This document shows positions 22,860 to 35,834 of a stretch of 64,000 nucleotides of DNA, one piece after another (position 1 is the stretch's first letter; every line of letters starts with the position of its first letter). The notes below the pieces were generated by a model. That model made no database searches, was not told where the DNA came from, and was given only the letters and a program-made list of their open reading frames with translations. The DNA is from Uloborus plumipes (taxonomy: Eukaryota; Arthropoda; Arachnida; Araneae; Uloboridae). The stretch spans positions 82,004 through 146,003 of the forward strand of contig JAXGGA010001613.1 in the NCBI GenBank assembly GCA_038373865.1, read 5' to 3'. Both the position numbers and the translations under genes were made by a program.

Positions 22860-25800
22860 GTAACAACACTAGCTCATCTTCAAACACTGTAGCTCATCAT
22901 CCCTCACCCCTTGAGTAGCAGTGTCCAAGTAACATTAGATTCCCACTAACCCTTCACTTCACAGTTCAGCCACGGACTAATTGTAGATCAAGGTAGTTTG
23001 CTGTTGATCAATTTAGCTGCTAAAAATCTACTTCACCAAAACTTGACTGGCACATTTTGAAAACAATATTTTTCTCTTATATACAAACAAAACTTCTATG
23101 GCAGCTCCATTTTTAAAATTGAGTGTGACATGAATAATATTCACAATGGGAGCTCACCTAATAAATAAATACAAACACAAATGTGACGACTAGCGACAGA
23201 CTTTGGGTCCAGTTAAACGGGTTCTGAACTTGAGCAAACATTCTTTAGTGGGTCCCTTATGTTACAATAGTATTTTCTTTCTTTACTTTTAAATTTGTAT
23301 ATGTACTGGAAGCGTTTAAAAATCGAAACGGATCAAGCAGTAACGACATTTTAAGTTAACTGATTTCAAATGCTCTTGCATCTTTTTGCTCTAAACTTGG
23401 AAAAAAATCACAAAAAAATACACACATAGCTTTTTTAGGTAAAAGCTTATTATTGCGTGACATTATTTTTGTTCCATGGCTAATTAAAGTCATAATGGGA
23501 TTTCTTTTATAACATGTTGTTACGACATGAAATTTCTTCTATTTTGTTATTGTCCCATCCTTTTTGCAATTTGTTTTGGAAAAGCTATTCATATTTGATA
23601 TTTTTTGCCTAACTATCAGTAAATCGCCCATACTGTAGCCATTAAAGGCTCATAAGATTTTGTGGATACTGTAGTACTACTTGCCTCAAACTCTTATGCA
23701 TCCTGCAGCATTTTGCTGCCAAAAGACCGTATTTCTGAGTTAAACCATAAATAATGTATTTACTTAGATTTACCTTGATCTAATTCACGTGGCTGAACTT
23801 CTCTTATTCATTCTCTTTCTTTTTCTCGTGACAAAATGGAACCTCCGATTTGCAAAAGGTCACTTGCAGTGCTTATGCTTGGTGTGTGAGAAATATGGTA
23901 CAGATTTAATTATATTTTTTCTATTAACTTTCTTATATCCTGATCTATATCACTTATTAGCAATTGTAGCTATATCCTTTGATTTCGTACTAAAAGGATA
24001 CTAAAGGCTGAAATAATTCTCATAAATATCTGATTCTAGGAAAGACAACACCTTTTTTTTTTTTTGACACAAACAGCATTTTTTCTTACACGAATCCAAA
24101 AATTTCGCAACGGTACTCCTACATATTTTACCCGAAGCACCAGTAAAGTGCTAGGCCAGCTATGCAAGGTTACTGTCTAAAATAAATATTAATTCTGGAT
24201 TATTTGAGAAAATAGAATTGTTTGGAAAGGTTAATCTGTAAGAATACTTTTAAAAAATTCGGAAAATTCTGTTTCTAGAAAAAATATTCGTAACTAATTA
24301 TGAGCTACAACACTTGCGCAGACAGTTGTTTTCTAATTCTTTTGGTTCGAAGGAGCAGCACTTCTGTGCTGCAGCTCGTTGCAGACTTCTTTGTAGCAGC
24401 CGGGAGAAAAATATCTGCTACTACGATGTGAGAACGCCTGCACAGTGCAGGTCTCCGTGCAAGGCAACCAGTTTTGTGTACCCCCTCAACGGATAATACA
24501 GAAGGTGCCCGCTTATTGTAGTCAAGAGCTCATGTTTCATGAACCAAACAACAATAGGCTTCTTTACTCTTCATAAACGAGTTTATATTTACATTGGTGC
24601 GTGCTTAAGGGCGTTTTCCAAACTGGAGGGAGCAGCGCACCAAAAGCCACCAATACACACCGTTCAAAGACACGGTTATGGGAGTGGTGGAACCATAGTT
24701 TGAATAGGAACTGCACTCAGTGGTCACGATGACCTGTATGTGTGCTACGGAAAAATTTTGACTGGTGTGAGATATCAAGACGAGATCCTTGATCCATATG
24801 TCCGCCCATACGCTGGTATATCTGCTAATGATTTCACTCTGATGGATCATGATGCACAATTGCGGTTGTTGAAGACTATCTTGAGGGTCATGGTTTTGAG
24901 CGAATGGAATGACAAGCACACCCTCGAGGTTAGAAGATATTCGGGACTATCTTTACAGGCAGGCTGCTGCTTTTAGTCCTCTTACAGGGACTTTATGTGA
25001 AGTGTAACAAGGCTTACTCCACGTCTACCCTTTGTTTCCCATTTCAGTGTCCGACAACTTAATTGACAACATGAATTGCTGCCAATACATTTACGTTGGA
25101 ATAGGGCACATTCCTCATTGAATCCGTTTTTGTAATGTTTCTATGATATTTTGCCACATGAAACTATGATGTTAGCTCCGAGAATGGGTTTTTACACTGT
25201 AAGAGCTTTCTTGTTTCAAATCCTTTTTGCATTAGACTTGTTCAAATTTCTTTGGCGTATTCAATAAATAGCTTTAATGCACTTTAGTTTGGTATATCTG
25301 AATCCAATCATTTGCAAACTAAGCTCAAAAAACAGACTGTACCTGAACTTTTGGAGGACTGTAATGTTTCCCGCTATTGTGTTAGACTTACTACAAATAC
25401 TATTGAAAAAATGGTAATCTTTAATTTTTCGTGAGGCAAATCATTGCAGATCCCTTCCAAGATATCTTTTCGTACCATTTTCCGTTCTTGAAATCCTTGT
25501 CAATTCCTCTAAAATTGAAAACTTTAACGTGACATTATCTTAATATTCATGTACATTTCTCATTTTTAATTTGACAATTTCAAAGAGAGTGGGGGAAAAA
25601 CCGATAAATTTTCCTTCGACGTTTGCCGTTATTTGTAAGAATGTTCCGAGTGTAATGATGATAAACAGAAAGCAAAGTTATTGCCAGGTTCCATCTTGTA
25701 CTTTTTTAACCCTTCCTCTTCTTTGCACGATGTTTATTTTTCCCAGGAGTTAGTAACTTCTTTCTTTTAAAGAATTAATCTCTACGAAATAGTTATTTCT

Positions 25801-28581
25801 TGCACTGAAAAATGAATTCTCTTTTGAACTTAGCAGCACTTTATCACAGTTTGATACTTATAAACTAACACTCCTGTTGACTCACTCTACCAAGGCATTT
25901 TTTTTTAGTTCTACTTTTGTAAATGATTTTGTGCGAAATTACAAACAACATATTGGGGTTTTTTCAGTAAACATTACGTAACTTTGAACAACGGTTATGA
26001 GTTTGCAAAAAATGAAAAGGTTTTGTCCCATAAAAAATTCTAGTTTCATTTCAATTTCACTGCAGTCAAAAACAATTGTTTTCCGTAAAAGAAATATTTA
26101 GTGTACTTCACTTGCCGTTTATAAGGGGTTGTCTTAACTAAATTATAAATGGAGTTTTACTCCATTATTTCAAAAATAATAGCTGCATTTTTAGATGAGA
26201 ACTTTCTTGAAAATAAATCAGTGTAATCTGCTTGCCTCTTTCCCTGGTAAAATAGCAGTACTTTCAATATATACAGCAGGAAATTTACCCTAAAATGTTG
26301 CTTTTAAATCAGCATCGGCTAAACATGCTTCATTGAGAATATTGACATAGCATTTGATGATACGCTTTTGAGATCAAATTTTTTTTCAAGAATGTATTCG
26401 AATCGTGAGTTTTGGAATGGAATCCCAAAAAGTTTTCTCTAAGACGTAAGAGACTGGCGGCGGCAAATCTGATGAATTTCAATTTTTCCTTTTTCTTTTA
26501 GAAAATAATGCAGCAAAATTTGGCTAATTGGTGCCTCAATAAAATTAAGATGAATACAAATTGTCCTGTTTCTGCAATATATTCGGCTATTTTCGTTTCT
26601 TGCAGATATGTTTTATTTTTCAATTTTTAATTTCGGTAACTGTTTTTGTCATACATTAATGATAAGGAGGACACTGAAAACTTTATTGAAGATGATTTAA
26701 TGCAGATAAAAATCGTGAACAAATCACGTAAAGTGAAGTCTCGAATTTGACAATTTCACGAGTATAGCTTTTACAGGGAATTTGAAACTGAAACAAGTTC
26801 ATAAAAATTTATTCAAGAGCTCACACATTTTTTAGCCTGTGAAATTATTTTGTTCACTTTCATTCAATAAAAGTTCCTCAAACCGAAAACAAAAAGCCAT
26901 TTTAGGTGAGAGCCCCTTAACGTTCAAATCCGGAGTATTTCATAAGCTTATCTTTCTGGTCAGTAAATGGGCAGTCTAGTCATTCTTCAGAAGCACGACT
27001 TTAGTTTGTAGAAGGGTATAAATTAAATAAATGTAACTCTTTGATTGCTCTGGGGAAAGTTTCACTCTCTTGATTCCTACAATACTCCCAATGAAAGACA
27101 AAAAGGGGGGTTGCTTGTGTTCGCTGTCCCTTCCCTTGCATGTATAGCTTCGTCTGCATGAGCAATGCATGGCCAAACATATGTCTTGCACTTTTGATGT
27201 TTCTGCTGTAGTGGTACATTTGTTGCAGGTGACCGTTTCGGCCGCGTCCTGCCCTCGACTTGGAGAACTCTCTGCGCAGATTAGATATTGTCTACGTAAG
27301 AGTCGCAATCGGACCCTACTTGTCTTCCGGAGAGGAAGTTTAACAAAGTTAAACACAAACCTTCGTCGTATCAGGGATAAATATTTCAGTTAATACGAGA
27401 CATATTGATATGATGTACGATCAATACGCGACAATCAATTCAAGTTTGTCCCCGGAAAAATATTTTAATCATTTTTGACCGGAATGTTATTTTGCAAAGA
27501 ATTGCTTTTTTCTTCAGCGTTTTTTAAAATAAATTACAAAAACTGCATGAATATGAGTCTTGTAAATTTCATAGATTTATTTCTTTTTTCTTTATTTTAA
27601 TAGAATTACAATTCACTTTTCTTTCCTTCTAAGACAACTGTTCAAAGCTGCACAATGCGGAACACGGTTCTTCTAGTTTCATTCTTCTAGTCATAGCAGT
27701 GCTAAAACTTATGTAATGGAATAGTCTTCATCTAGGTGGCTGTAGCTACTTAAATGTTCTCTCTTGTTCTCAAATGATGTCTTTTGAGTTAATTTTTCAA
27801 ACGCAGGAAAAATCTATAGGCATAAGGTTTCAAACCACGAAAATGAGGAGGCGAAGCAGCTGCACGAAGGAACCATTTTCTTTCTTCTGAAAATGACTTA
27901 GACCGCCAAGACACACCTAGGCTATTGAAAAAGCATTTTCTCTGTGTAAGTGCTTTGAAGTTTCCAAAAGTTTCCCTTGCATTGTGTCCAACTCTTACAA
28001 GTCTGAAGCAGAACCAGATAGCAAACCTTTGCTCAAAATTAAAGTCGCTCATTTTCAAAACGCACTAGAAATAGCAAGTTTATTAAAATGGTTGCAAAAA
28101 GCAAAAGTTCCTATTTTTCAGTACGTTTCTATAAATTCAAGCCTAACATTCATTCTGTTACCTTTACTCGGTTCTCAAGCATATACTGAACATAGTTCAA
28201 GCAGAATAAGTTGTTAGTTGTATTATTATTCTCATTAGTATTGCTCAGCTATTTTAAAACACATTTTGGCTCAAACTTCTTTCTGAAAATGTAAAGTATA
28301 GTTGTAAACTAGTCAAATGCGATTGTTCACAAACAATGTTGAGGAAATTCCTTTTCCTCACGATTTCTAAACAGAAAATTTTGCTAACAACAAATACATG
28401 GTTAATGTGCTGTCGGAAATGCTTTTATCACTCACACATCATCTCGCCGCTTAAAATGTTTTATTTTCGACAAAAAAAAAAAACTGCAGAGGGATCTCTT
28501 GTGTCGAGCGAGCGGGTCACGGGTACCCGATCAGGTGTCTTCCTGTCGATGCTTCTTTTGTTTTTCTGTTTTTTCCTTTAG
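22860..28581. other. slo intron with a Tc1 transposase fragment
   Basis: Intron of about 5.7 kb. The only recognisable content is a decayed Tc1-like transposase fragment near 24605-25010. The ORFs around 27000-27400 on the minus strand show no recognisable domain and lack homologous context, so I treat them as chance. Confidence 0.75.
24605..25010 (+). pseudogene. Tc1-like transposase fragment
   Basis: The translation contains LTGVRYQDEILDPYVRPYAG and NDFTLMDHDAQLRLL. These correspond to the block before and around the second catalytic Asp of Tc1/mariner (DD34E) transposases. The usual DNARPHR motif is degraded. There are stops upstream and no visible matching terminal repeats. It is a short, old fragment with no remaining function, about 3.6 kb before the first RCK1 exon. 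Confidence 0.8.
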
Positions 28582-28692
28582 GCATATCGTGGTTTGTGGA
28601 CATATCACCTACGAGTCTGTGTCTCACTTTCTTAAGGATTTCCTTCATGAGGACCGTGAAGATGTTGATGTAGAAGTTGTGTTTTTACACAG
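28582..28692 (+). CDS. slo: slo exon: first strand of RCK1
   Basis: This 111-bp exon (phase 2 in, phase 2 out) follows TTCCTTTAG and precedes GTGAGT. It encodes [20 protein letters not shown] and [16 protein letters not shown]. The HIVVCGH motif is the first beta-strand of the RCK1 Rossmann-like domain of the cytosolic gating ring. The sequence is essentially the same as Drosophila Slo. AG from either alternative exon plus the first G gives Arg at the junction. Confidence 0.98.
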
Positions 28693-30633
28693 GTGAGTGA
28701 ATTTCAATTTCTGTTTCTTTCCATGGAAGAGTTCTTTCTCGTTACGTAGCTATTCTCTCACGAATGTCAAAAACAATCAAGAAAATTTTCCTACTAACTA
28801 CTTTAACCCGTTAAATTATTTTTCCCTTGTAATAATTATGCAACTGTTTCTCTCTCTCTCTATTTTCTCTCTCTTTTGTTTTCATGTGGAAAACCACTAG
28901 CTTTTCTTTTTAACATCTCATAATTTTATAAATCGCTTATTAACTTTGGCACATTTAAAGTTTTAGAGTCAAGTTTATGTATTATTGCCTTAGCTCTGAT
29001 TTCTAAAGAAGCAAAGAGGCTGGGGGTTGCTCTGCTCATAACTAAGGTAGATCAGTTTAGCCTATAATCTGAACCACATAGAATTAAAATATGGATTGTC
29101 GCATTACATGATTGCTTTTTTCTTTGTATTTCATTTTCAATCATCATTTTTCTACTTATTTTTCTTAATTTTCAAGTAGAAATCTATTTGGGCCACTTAT
29201 TAGGAAGACAGTTCACTGCCCATTGAGGAGTTAAATAAGTGATTTGAAGTCTTAATTCGGCAAATTTTAAGACTTTTTGGGAGTACAAGTTTTTCTCTAA
29301 AATTTTTCCAACTAAGTCCTTTAATTGCAGAAATTTTCGTGAAAAACTCATAATGATTACGTATTTCTTGTTCCGAAAATCCTTTATTCTTTAATTCGAT
29401 TCTTTATTTCTTTCTTTATCTTGTTCCCTTAAATGGAGCAACATGTAGGTGAAGGGGAAAACGACAAAAAGAAATTGTTAGCCATTGAAAAGAAAGGAAA
29501 AGGAGGAGGAAAGGCGTCTTTTCGACATACTTCCAAAAATAGAATTACATAATGGAAAAATATATTAAGTGATGACAAGTACTTTGAAGGGGAAAAGGTT
29601 GTTAAACTACACAAGTCCCCCAATTCCGATTTCTTTGTGTACTGGTCTTATAATTCAGATCTCAATTTATCTCACTACTGTATTCATCACCTACTTTTTG
29701 GGCTTTATATTTATCGGTAGTTGAATTTTCAGAGAAAAAGAACTACTAAAATGTTACAAAACGAGCTCTGTTTAATTAATATCCGAAGAAAAACAAAGCT
29801 GACGTACCTCTGGTGTTAGACCTAATAAATCTCAAAGTAGTCTTCTTGGTCTCTCTCAAAGTAATCTTTTTCAGACTGTGCTTCCTTTATTGGAAGCATT
29901 CTGAGAGGGCCTCTTTCGGAATAGTTTAGTTCTGCTGTCGTTGCAGTCATCATGCCCGGTTTTCTCTGAAATCGCTTTCCTTTCAATGACCTCGTGAGTT
30001 TAGGTAGCAACCAGAATTGGCAGAGGTCCATAAGAGGAGAACAAAGAGTCCGAAAAACCACACGAGTCTTTTTTTCACCAAAAAGCAACTTAATGAATTA
30101 TGAGGAATGTGCTTATAACAGGGTCACCAAAAACTGTCTTCATTTTTCGAATGGTTTCCACTTGAATACCGTACAGTTTGTATCAAATTTGTTGCAGTAT
30201 CGCTGCTCAAATTGTTCTGTAATTTTTCCTTTAATAAAAAAGAACAGACCGGAGTACTACACACTACTTCATTCAAACGCAGTTGTCTGCGATTGACGGC
30301 ATAGTTAAAAGGGAAAAAATTCACGTGTGAGTACAAAGGTTCATTGCCAGCTCTTAAAACGTGTTTGATTCATATCTATCAGGATTTTATAAAAAAAGAG
30401 TAATAAATAAATGAGTAATGTCAGATGATTTCCCTACAGACCTCAGATAGTTGGTTTATGTTACTAATTCTGAGTTAATTAATGAGTTATGTAGAGGAAT
30501 ATTTGATAATATGACTGCTCAATCGTTTTGCTTCCTAGGTATTTGCTATAAATATCATTTTTGTTAAATCATTGCCTTGAGTCAAATGTGAGGATAAAGC
30601 AGCCACATTTTCTGATATTGTTCATTCTTCCAG
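28693..30633. other. slo intron, featureless except CT tract
   Basis: Intron of about 1.9 kb with a CT-repeat tract at about 28845-28879, about 150 bases after the donor. The overlapping ORFs around 29800-30340 on both strands show no recognisable domain. Nothing else stands out. Confidence 0.75.
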
Positions 30634-30739
30634 AAAACCACCGGATCTAGAGCTGGAGGGATTGATCAAACGGCACTTCACCACGGTGGAGTTTTTCCAA
30701 GGCAGCGTTATGAATACGATTGACCTCCAGCGAGTGAAG
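30634..30739 (+). CDS. slo: slo exon: RCK1 (KPPDLELEGLIKRHF segment)
   Basis: This 106-bp exon (phase 2 in, phase 0 out) follows TTCTTCCAG and precedes GTAAGT. It encodes KPPDLELEGLIKRHFTTVEF and FQGSVMNTIDLQRVK of RCK1, matching arthropod Slo closely. An oddity is that its donor GTAAGTA overlaps the TA that borders a 2.9-kb transposable element (30747-33636). The element therefore begins seven bases after the exon ends. Confidence 0.98.
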
Positions 30740-30825
30740 GTAAGTAGGGGAAAGTGGGGCAAAGTGAAATAGTTAAGATGATTCACCTGTTTCAAAATGA
30801 ATAAAGTAGAAATTGTTCTAAAAAC

Positions 30826-32824
30826 ACTGTTCGACAAAAAAAAACCTTGAAAATGCTTCTGGCATTTTGAAGGCTGATTCTTATGTAAAATGACTCCCTG
30901 AATCCGAATATGACCCCCGTTTTCCCCCATCACGTACCAATTTTTTTTAAAACGCCCCCCCCCTTTTTTTTTCATTTTTCCATAGTTTCAGAGCTATTAT
31001 ATTTTTTTGGAGGGGAAAGGAGCCTTATATTCAGCCCTAAATTTTTTGGAGGTCAAGAGAGATTCAAAGTTTAAAATTATGAGCACCGAGAAAAAATCGG
31101 GGAACTTGGGGGGGCGTAGCCCCCCAAAATATTTGAAAAATCACCAAAAACGATCTTTTTATTCTAGTTTCTTTAAAAACACCTTTAAAACATTTTTTTC
31201 GGTGCAGAACCAGAGTATAGGATCCGCTCCTATGGCTCCTGGGTCAGAAAAAATTTTCACGCTGTAAAATTTTTTTTAAAAAATAAAATAATGCTCTAAA
31301 AATCGCACTTTGCACTCGAGTTTTAAAGCAGGTCTTCAGCCAAAAAAACAAAATTGTGGCTGATTATTATGTCAAATGACCCCCTATTTCCAAATATGAC
31401 CTCAGTTTCCTCCTCCACCCCCTCTTTCCAGAGAGCGCCCCCCCCCCCCAATTCAGAGTCATTTTACTAATTCGAAGGGGAAAAGTACATTACGTAACCC
31501 GTTAACATAATTCTAAAAGGCAACAGAGGTGCAAAGTTCAAAATCATGTATATGTGTACCAAACAAATAAACTAGGGCGGTATAGCCCCCCCCCCCTAAA
31601 AAAAAAAAAATCTTTTTTTCCTGTTTTTCTAAGAGACGTTTTAAACTTTTTTTTTTTTTTTTTTTCTGTGAAAAATCAGAGTATTCGATTTTCTCTTTGA
31701 TTAATATTATAAAATAAAAAAAAAATATTTTTCTTTCTTGTAAGGGTGGCTCGTTGCATATCAATCGCATCGCAGGTCCGCATGAAAGAAGACACTGTTC
31801 CGGCTGACTCTTCTGCAAAGTGACCCATTTTTTCCAAATACTATAAATTATAATTATAGTATTTATAGTAGTTATAATTATAGTAATTTTTTTTTTATTT
31901 TATAATATAATTTGTTTTCTGCAAAGCGAAATAATTTCGAACACAACAATCAAAGAGAAAATCGAATACTCTGATTTTTCACAAAAAAAAAAAAAAAAAA
32001 GGTTTAAAACGTCTCTTAGAAAAACAGGAAAAGAAGATTTTTTTTTTGGGGGGGGGGGCTATACCACCCTAGTTTATATGTTTGGTACACATACACATGA
32101 TTTTGAACTTTGAACCTCTGTTGCCTTTTAGAATTACTCGTATGTTAACGGGTTACGTAATGTACTTTTCCCCTCCGAATTAGTAAAATGACTCTGACTT
32201 GGGGGGGGGGGGGCGCTCTCTGGAAAGAGGGGGTGGAGGGGGAAACTGAGGTCATATTTGGAAATAGGGGTTCATTTGACATAATAATCAGCCACAATTT
32301 TGTTTTTTTGGCTGAAGACCTGTTTTAAAACTCGAGTGCAAAGTGCGATTTTTAGAGCATTATTTTATTTTTTAAAAAAAATTTTACAGCGTGAAAATTT
32401 TTTCTGACCCAGGAGCCATAGGAGCGGATCCTTTGCTCTGGTTCTGCACCGAAAAAAATGTTTTAAAGGTGTTTTTAAAGAAACTAGAATAAAAACATCG
32501 TTTTTGGTGATTTTTCAAATATTTTGGGGGGCTACGCCCCCCCCAAGTTTCCCGATTTTTTCTCGGTGCTCATGATTTTAAACTTTGAGTCTCTCTTGGC
32601 CTCCAAAAAAATTTAGGGGTGAATATAAGGCTCCTTTACCCTCCAAAAAAATATAATAGCTCTGAAACTAAGGAAAAATGAAAAAAAAAGGGGGGCGTTT
32701 TAAAAAAAATTGGTACGTGATGGGGGAAAACGGGGGTCATATTCGGATTCAGGGGGTCATTTTACATAAGAATCAGCCTTCAAAATGCCAGAAGCATTTT
32801 CAAGGTTTTTTTTTGTCGAACAGT
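30826..32824. repeat. Large inverted repeat, ~0.88-kb arms
   Basis: The left arm starts CACTGTTCGACAAAAAAAA and the right arm ends with its complement, TTTTTTTTGTCGAACAGTG. Landmarks such as GGAGCCATAGGAGCGGATC and CTCCACCCCCTCTTTCCAGA appear in both arms in opposite orientation. Differences are mainly homopolymer lengths, implying a young element. The transcribed intron could fold into a very long double-stranded RNA. Confidence 0.9.
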
Positions 32825-33009
32825 GAAATCAGTGTACATGTAGAAGGAATAATGTATTTTGCAATACAATTTGAGTTTAAATATTATTTTTCATTTTTGG
32901 CAGTTAATTTCACTTTCAAAAAACAGTGGAAAATTTTCGCCTCAAAAAACCATGGTGCAAAGTGAAAAATACAATATTTTTGTAATGAAACATTTTCTAT
33001 ATGATGAGT

Positions 33010-33250
33010 TGCAGTAATTTACATCAAATGAATGCGTGAATAAATGAATTAATAACGAGAAAAAAAACGAGTAAACAAGTGAACGAATGAATTAATATAT
33101 GGGAAAAAGAAATGAGTGAATAAAATAGAGAATTAATAATAAAATAAGTGAATGAATAAATCGGTGAATTAATAAGTAAAATAATGTGAATAAATTAATA
33201 AATGAAGAAATTAGTTAATGATTTAGTAAATGAATGCATAATCAAACGAA
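33010..33250. repeat. Degenerate TGAATAAA/AATGAATT repeat tract
   Basis: About 240 bases dominated by variants of GAATAAATGAATTAAT. It is a decayed short tandem repeat in the right, unpaired portion of the 2.9-kb element. Confidence 0.7.
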
Positions 33251-34138
33251 ATGAACTATTTCCCTTTGCCTTATCCACTTTGTCCCGTGTATGCTTGACT
33301 AATTACATTGAACATTTAAAATAAAAACATGCCAAATATAAACTAAATGAGGACTGCACTGGATATCAGTAGATCTCAATTAATAGTTAAAGAGATTACT
33401 ACAAAAATTTTATCATTTTGTAATAACAAGAAATACTTTTGAAGAATCACGAATGTTACAATAAAGGTTTCAAATTTTGCAAATGACTTGTATAATTTTT
33501 TTTGTTGAACTTTGGAACGATTTATCTTTTGACGGGAGTGAACTATATGTGTAGGATTTTAGTTAATCTATTACTAGATTGGTGGCGCTGCAAATTATGA
33601 AAATATTTTACCATTTCACTTTGCCCCACATTTCCCTACAATATTTTGCGATAGTGTCCTATGTTTTCCAAGAGTTCGCTTCCTTAACATCATTGAAAGA
33701 AAAATTATTTTGGAGACCCTAACATTCATTTTAAAAGAGAGTAATATGATTAAAAAGAGGGGGGGGGGAAACAAGCATACACACATATTAAGAGCAAAAT
33801 TTCTTTAGTTATCACAATGTGCATGCGTAGTGTGTTATAAACATATTTTAAAATGTTTTATTTCATTTTCATAACATGAATCTTACTTATGAAAGGGATT
33901 AAGCCCTAGTCTGTCAAAAGTTTTTTTTTTTTTTTTTGCATCAAAGCAGCATTTCCCTCCTTTTTATTCTTCAAAAGAGAAAATAAAGTTATGTGTACGT
34001 GTTCTTATTGCTCACATGACGACAGAAAACTTCAGTTTCTAAATCACTACTATATCAACTAACAAAAAGCTATGAAAAACTCATTCGTTTTTACGAGATG
34101 AAATTAAACTATGATACTGTAACACACCGTCTACTTGG

Positions 34139-34262
34139 TTATTCCATCCATAGACTGCTAGGACTACTTTTTTGTAGTGCATGGATGGAATAGAAGAATT
34201 GGCGGTGTATTGCATGTTTCTGCCGTAGACCTGGCGAAGAGGCGGTTACTTACTGCTTTATA
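34139..34262. repeat. Fragment related to the 15361 fold-back family
   Basis: TTGGCGGTGTATTGCATGTT, followed by TCTGCC and later GCGGTTACTTACTGCTTTAT, repeats the ends of the element at 15361-15962. It is preceded by an inverted pair TATTCCATCCAT / ATGGATGGAATA. This shows the family is dispersed in the genome. Confidence 0.7.
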
Positions 34263-35022
34263 CTAATGTATTTATTTCATCTGTGGTGCTGTTCTAAAAA
34301 AAGTTATTTCTACTTTTGAAAAACTGAGAACAAAAATATTATTATATTCAAAACTAAATGTACTTACGAAAGAAATGTTGCTTAGTTATTTGACTTGAGA
34401 AAAACCTTTAAAAAAATCAAGTGAAACTCAAAGATAATATCAAACGTAAAATCAGCTATCGACGAGAAGTAGATGTTAACCACTAAATAATGATTTAGAT
34501 AGAAGAAAGCCTCGAAGAAAATCGAACTATAAAGCTTATAACTCGAACCTTACTTAATTTAGAAAGAAGTCTTAATTTAGAAGAAGCTTTTTCTATTGAC
34601 ATATAGTTTTATGTCAATATGTGCAACATTTTTTTTTTTTTTGCCTCCTATTGGGGTTTTATTAAAGAATTTTGAATAAAATTAGAAAAGAAATCCTACC
34701 TGTTAGATTTTTTTTTTTCAAATTTGTCTCTTGCATGCCCAGTGCTAATACAAACAAGCTGTGAAATTTTTAGCGAAATTATATGGGTATTTTTTGAGGA
34801 CACATACATTCATTTTTATGCATGAAGATCTATAAGTTTCAGAGGTATTTAAATATTATTGATAAGTTGAAGAATATTTTTTTACACTTCTTGTACTCAA
34901 TATCAAATGTCGTGTTGGGTAGCATTTTCCCGAGATCGCACCTGCGATAAATGAATGAATTTCTCAATGTGCGTTTCAGAAGCTTGGAAATGTGAAGTCA
35001 TTACAGGGATTTTCCATTCCAG

Positions 35023-35175
35023 GTACACGAAGCAGATGCTTGCCTGGTGCTAGCCAACAAATACTGTCAAGATCCCGATGCAGAAGATGCTGCCAACATT
35101 ATGAGGGTCATCTCCATCAAGAATTATTCAGATGAAATTAGGGTCATCATCCAGCTCATGCAGTATCACAACAAA
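35023..35175 (+). CDS. slo: slo exon: RCK1 Ca2+-site segment
   Basis: This 153-bp exon (51 codons, phase 0 at both ends) follows CCATTCCAG and precedes GTGAGT. It encodes [40 protein letters not shown] and [11 protein letters not shown]. The DPDAED stretch holds both Asp residues that align with D362 and D367 of human Slo1, key to the RCK1 high-affinity Ca2+ site. Both are present, so this site should bind Ca2+. Confidence 0.98.
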
Positions 35176-35317
35176 GTGAGTGATTGACTTTTCTGCTTTT
35201 TTTTTTTCTTACTGCAAAGCATTTAATCAACTCATCACTTACATCGTTCAGAGAAAATCCTCTAAAATAAAATTTATATTAATAATGATTTTTACATTAT
35301 ATTTGATTTTCTTTTAA

Positions 35318-35834
35318 CCCATTTATGCGCAAATTTTTTTTAACGATTTCTTTCAGTTTTATCTGCTTAAAACTCTTACTTGAAATGGTTTACATACATT
35401 GTAGGCTTGAAATAGTTCACCGTTACCATATTTATTAAGTTATTTAACGTCCTGTTTATGGGATATTTTGAAGATATGTGAGCAAAATACGACCTTACTT
35501 GACTTTACTTTTGCGAAGTAACATTACAGAAGGCATCTCTGATCAATTTTAAGCAAATCATTTTAAAATAATTTAATTTTATGAAAAATAAGTTCGCAAA
35601 AAAACCTTACTTTCTGTGGCTACCCATGCTGGATCGTGCCTTGACTGATTTGTCTGAAAACAGCTGTCAATAAATAAACTCTGATGACCAAATAGTGGCT
35701 CTAACTGGTCTTCTCAAGAAGAAGGACTATTTAACTTGTGAAAAACAGCTTTAGTAAAATGATGTACCCATTACAGGTTTTGGTACGCAGTAATTAACAA
35801 GCGTCCCATTTTTAGGCTACTGTGCATAAATGGG
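35318..35834. mobile_element. TTAA-flanked MITE with CCCATTTATGC ends
   Basis: TTAA at 35314-35317 and 35835-35838 brackets an element whose ends are CCCATTTATGCGCA and, reverse-complemented, CCCATTTATGCACA. It is 517 bp and encodes no protein. TTAA duplication and CCC termini point to piggyBac-type mobilisation, as for the elements at 2430, 51328 and 59073. Confidence 0.85.

Larger units (their letters stand above)
30747..33636. mobile_element. TA-flanked element with outer TIRs and ~0.88-kb inverted arms
   Basis: Outer ends GGGGAAAGTGGGGCAAAGTG (30747 on) and the reverse complement of 33613-33636 (GGGAAATGTGGGGCAAAGTG) match with one or two differences. Each is flanked by TA (30745-30746 and 33637-33638). 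Inside, arms at about 30826-31703 and 31949-32824 are near-perfect reverse complements around a ~245-bp AT-rich centre. They include the GGGGGGCGTAGCCCCCC-type hairpin. The outer pair may be an older element and the arms a later fold-back insertion. ORFs in the arms are mirror images of each other and not genes. Confidence 0.8.
30740..35022. other. slo intron largely made of a 2.9-kb element
   Basis: Intron of about 4.3 kb. Most is the TA-flanked element at 30747-33636 with huge inverted arms. A fragment of the fold-back family seen at 15361 occurs at about 34139-34262. The rest is AT-rich. Confidence 0.8.

Noticed and set aside
26976..27356. 126-aa minus-strand open frame, Cys-rich in the middle
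   Set aside because: No recognisable domain, no splice or promoter context, and an overlapping frame on the other strand is equally open. Treated as chance.
30622..32965. Two similar peptides beginning MKKKGG at 30622-30975 (minus) and 32678-32965 (plus)
   Set aside because: They are the same sequence read from the two arms of the inverted repeat. The similarity reflects the repeat, not a gene family.
33010..33250. Regularly spaced repeat-like tract that might suggest an array
   Set aside because: It is a degenerate simple repeat without conserved repeats and unique spacers, so it is not CRISPR-like. The genome is eukaryotic.
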